The translations under genes were made by a program, and so were the position numbers. The notes under the pieces are model-generated. The model searched no databases and was not told the origin of the DNA. It was given only the letters and a program-made list of their open reading frames with translations. From assembly GCA_913064755.1 (NCBI GenBank), contig CAJYBQ010000240.1, positions 1-5,869 of the forward strand: a stretch of DNA of 5,869 nucleotides. The letters are read 5' to 3'. Positions 5,070-5,869 of the stretch are shown in pieces. Positions within the stretch are counted from its first letter, which is position 1, and each line of letters begins with the position of its first letter. This DNA comes from an uncultured Alphaproteobacteria bacterium. GTDB taxonomy: Bacteria; Pseudomonadota; Alphaproteobacteria; Minwuiales; Minwuiaceae.

Positions 5070-5869
5070 ATGGCACGCATCACCCTGGACAATCTCGGCC
5101 ATGCCTATCTGCCGAACCCCACCCTGCCCGCCGACTGGGCGCTGCAACAGCTTGATTTCGAATTCGCCGATGGCGGCGCCTATGCGCTGCTCGGTCCCTC
5201 CGGCTGTGGCAAGACAACCCTGCTGAACATCATCTCCGGCCTGCTGACGCCTTCGAAGGGGCGGGTGCTGTTCGACGACCAGGACATGACGCACAGCGGC
5301 CCCGCGGAACGCAACATCGCGCAGGTGTTCCAGTTCCCGGTGATCTACGACACCATGACCGTGCGCCAGAACCTCGCCTTCCCCCTGCGCAATCGCGGTG
5401 TCCCGGCGGCGGAGATCGACGCCAAGGTGCGCGCGATCGCCGCGATGACCGACCTGACCGAGATGCTGGACAGGCGCGCGTCGGGCCTGACCGCGGACGG
5501 CAAGCAGAAGATCTCGCTGGGGCACGGCCTGGTCCGTGACGACGTGAACGTGATCATGTTCGACGAACCCCTGACGGTCATCGATCCGCACCTCAAGTGG
5601 CAGCTTCGATCCAAGCTGAAGGAACTGCACCGGCGCATCGACCGCACCATGATCTATGTCACCCATGACCAGATCGAGGCGATGACACTGGCCGAAAAGG
5701 TGGTGCTGAGGAAGGATGGCGGCGTGGTCCAGATCGGCACGCCGGTGGAGTTGTTCGAGCGACCGACGCATACCTTCGTCGGCCATTTCATCGGCTCACC
5801 CGGCATGAACCTGCTGCCCTGCATCATGGCGGGCGCGCAGGCGATGATCGGCAATTCCCCGGTCAACGT
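5070..5869 (+). CDS. glpT: ABC transporter ATPase GlpT (glycerol importer), C-terminus beyond the window
   Basis: Partial: 266 codons are present, and about 90-100 residues (mostly the TOBE-type C-terminus) lie past the right edge. This is the second ATPase of the GlpSTPQV importer; it is unrelated to the E. coli G3P antiporter also called GlpT. Seen: A-loop Tyr13, canonical Walker A GPSGCGKTT (42-50), Q-loop VFQFP (Q88), Walker B NVIMFDEP (160-167) with Glu166, an unusual D-loop LTVID, and a canonical switch VTHDQIEAM with His199. The signature is strongly degenerate: LTADGKQK (140-147) stands where LSGGQ-x-QR is expected, although the surrounding helix (ISLGHGLVR) aligns. A short insertion (PNPTLPADW, about 15-23) follows the A-loop. 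Its defects mirror those of GlpS, so each protein supplies what the other lacks. The ATG at 5070 is supported by GGGGGGA upstream and by close linkage to glpS. Confidence 0.9.
   Translation, partial: MARITLDNLGHAYLPNPTLPADWALQQLDFEFADGGAYALLGPSGCGKTTLLNIISGLLTPSKGRVLFDDQDMTHSGPAERNIAQVFQFPVIYDTMTVRQNLAFPLRNRGVPAAEIDAKVRAIAAMTDLTEMLDRRASGLTADGKQKISLGHGLVRDDVNVIMFDEPLTVIDPHLKWQLRSKLKELHRRIDRTMIYVTHDQIEAMTLAEKVVLRKDGGVVQIGTPVELFERPTHTFVGHFIGSPGMNLLPCIMAGAQAMIGNSPVN

Noticed and set aside
3944..5092. 382-codon open frame on the minus strand opposite glpS
   Set aside because: It is the antisense of a well supported ABC ATPase gene, and its translation is low-complexity His/Gln/Arg/Val-rich without a domain.
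5487..5513. Frameshift or sequencing error as the cause of the odd GlpT signature
   Set aside because: The frame is continuous through Walker B and the H-loop, flanking residues align with the signature helix without gaps, and the change mirrors that in GlpS.
4857..5786. 309-codon open frame on the minus strand opposite glpS and glpT
   Set aside because: It spans the antisense of two genes, has no recognisable family and no upstream ribosome site.
1..5869. Insertion sequence, CRISPR array, tRNA, prophage or defence system
   Set aside because: No transposase, terminal repeats, spaced identical repeats, cloverleaf or phage-like gene seen. All coding space is filled by glp genes.

Overview
This window carries part of a glycerol / glycerol-3-phosphate (G3P) utilisation locus from a GC-rich alphaproteobacterium. 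The genes resemble the glpD, glpR and glpSTPQV set described for glycerol uptake in Rhizobium leguminosarum. GC content, codon use and a weak overall impression suggest Rhodospirillales/Acetobacteraceae rather than a rhizobium, but the taxon is not settled by anything seen here.

Layout. On the minus strand, a glpR repressor gene (1114-1890, possibly starting further upstream) is followed 7 bases later by glpD (1106 down to the left edge, C-terminus cut off). On the plus strand, divergently, lie glpV (periplasmic binding protein, 2119-3855), glpS (ABC ATPase, 3953-5068) and glpT (second ABC ATPase, 5070 to the right edge, C-terminus cut off). The permease genes glpP and glpQ would be expected just past the right edge. 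About 230 bases between the glpR and glpV starts hold a sigma70-like promoter for glpV and two clusters of TTTC-type direct repeats about 10 bp apart. These look like binding sites for GlpR, a DeoR-family repressor.

How it works together (family knowledge plus inference). GlpV captures glycerol or a related polyol in the periplasm. A GlpP/GlpQ channel powered by GlpS and GlpT brings it in, a kinase outside this window phosphorylates it, and GlpD oxidises G3P to dihydroxyacetone phosphate at the membrane. GlpR probably represses both directions until G3P accumulates.

Most worth a second look: (1) GlpS and GlpT have complementary defects in their ATPase motifs, which predicts one competent and one degenerate ATP site in an importer; (2) the two operator-like repeat clusters share a nearly identical 16-base core; (3) glpD changes abruptly from about 68% GC to about 56% GC near position 600; (4) glpD has Glu where a Lys is expected in the GGK(L/I)TT motif; (5) a strong hairpin lies between glpV and glpS. 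I see no mobile element, CRISPR array, tRNA, rRNA or wholly unknown gene. The locus is a recognisable system with some unusual details rather than a new one.
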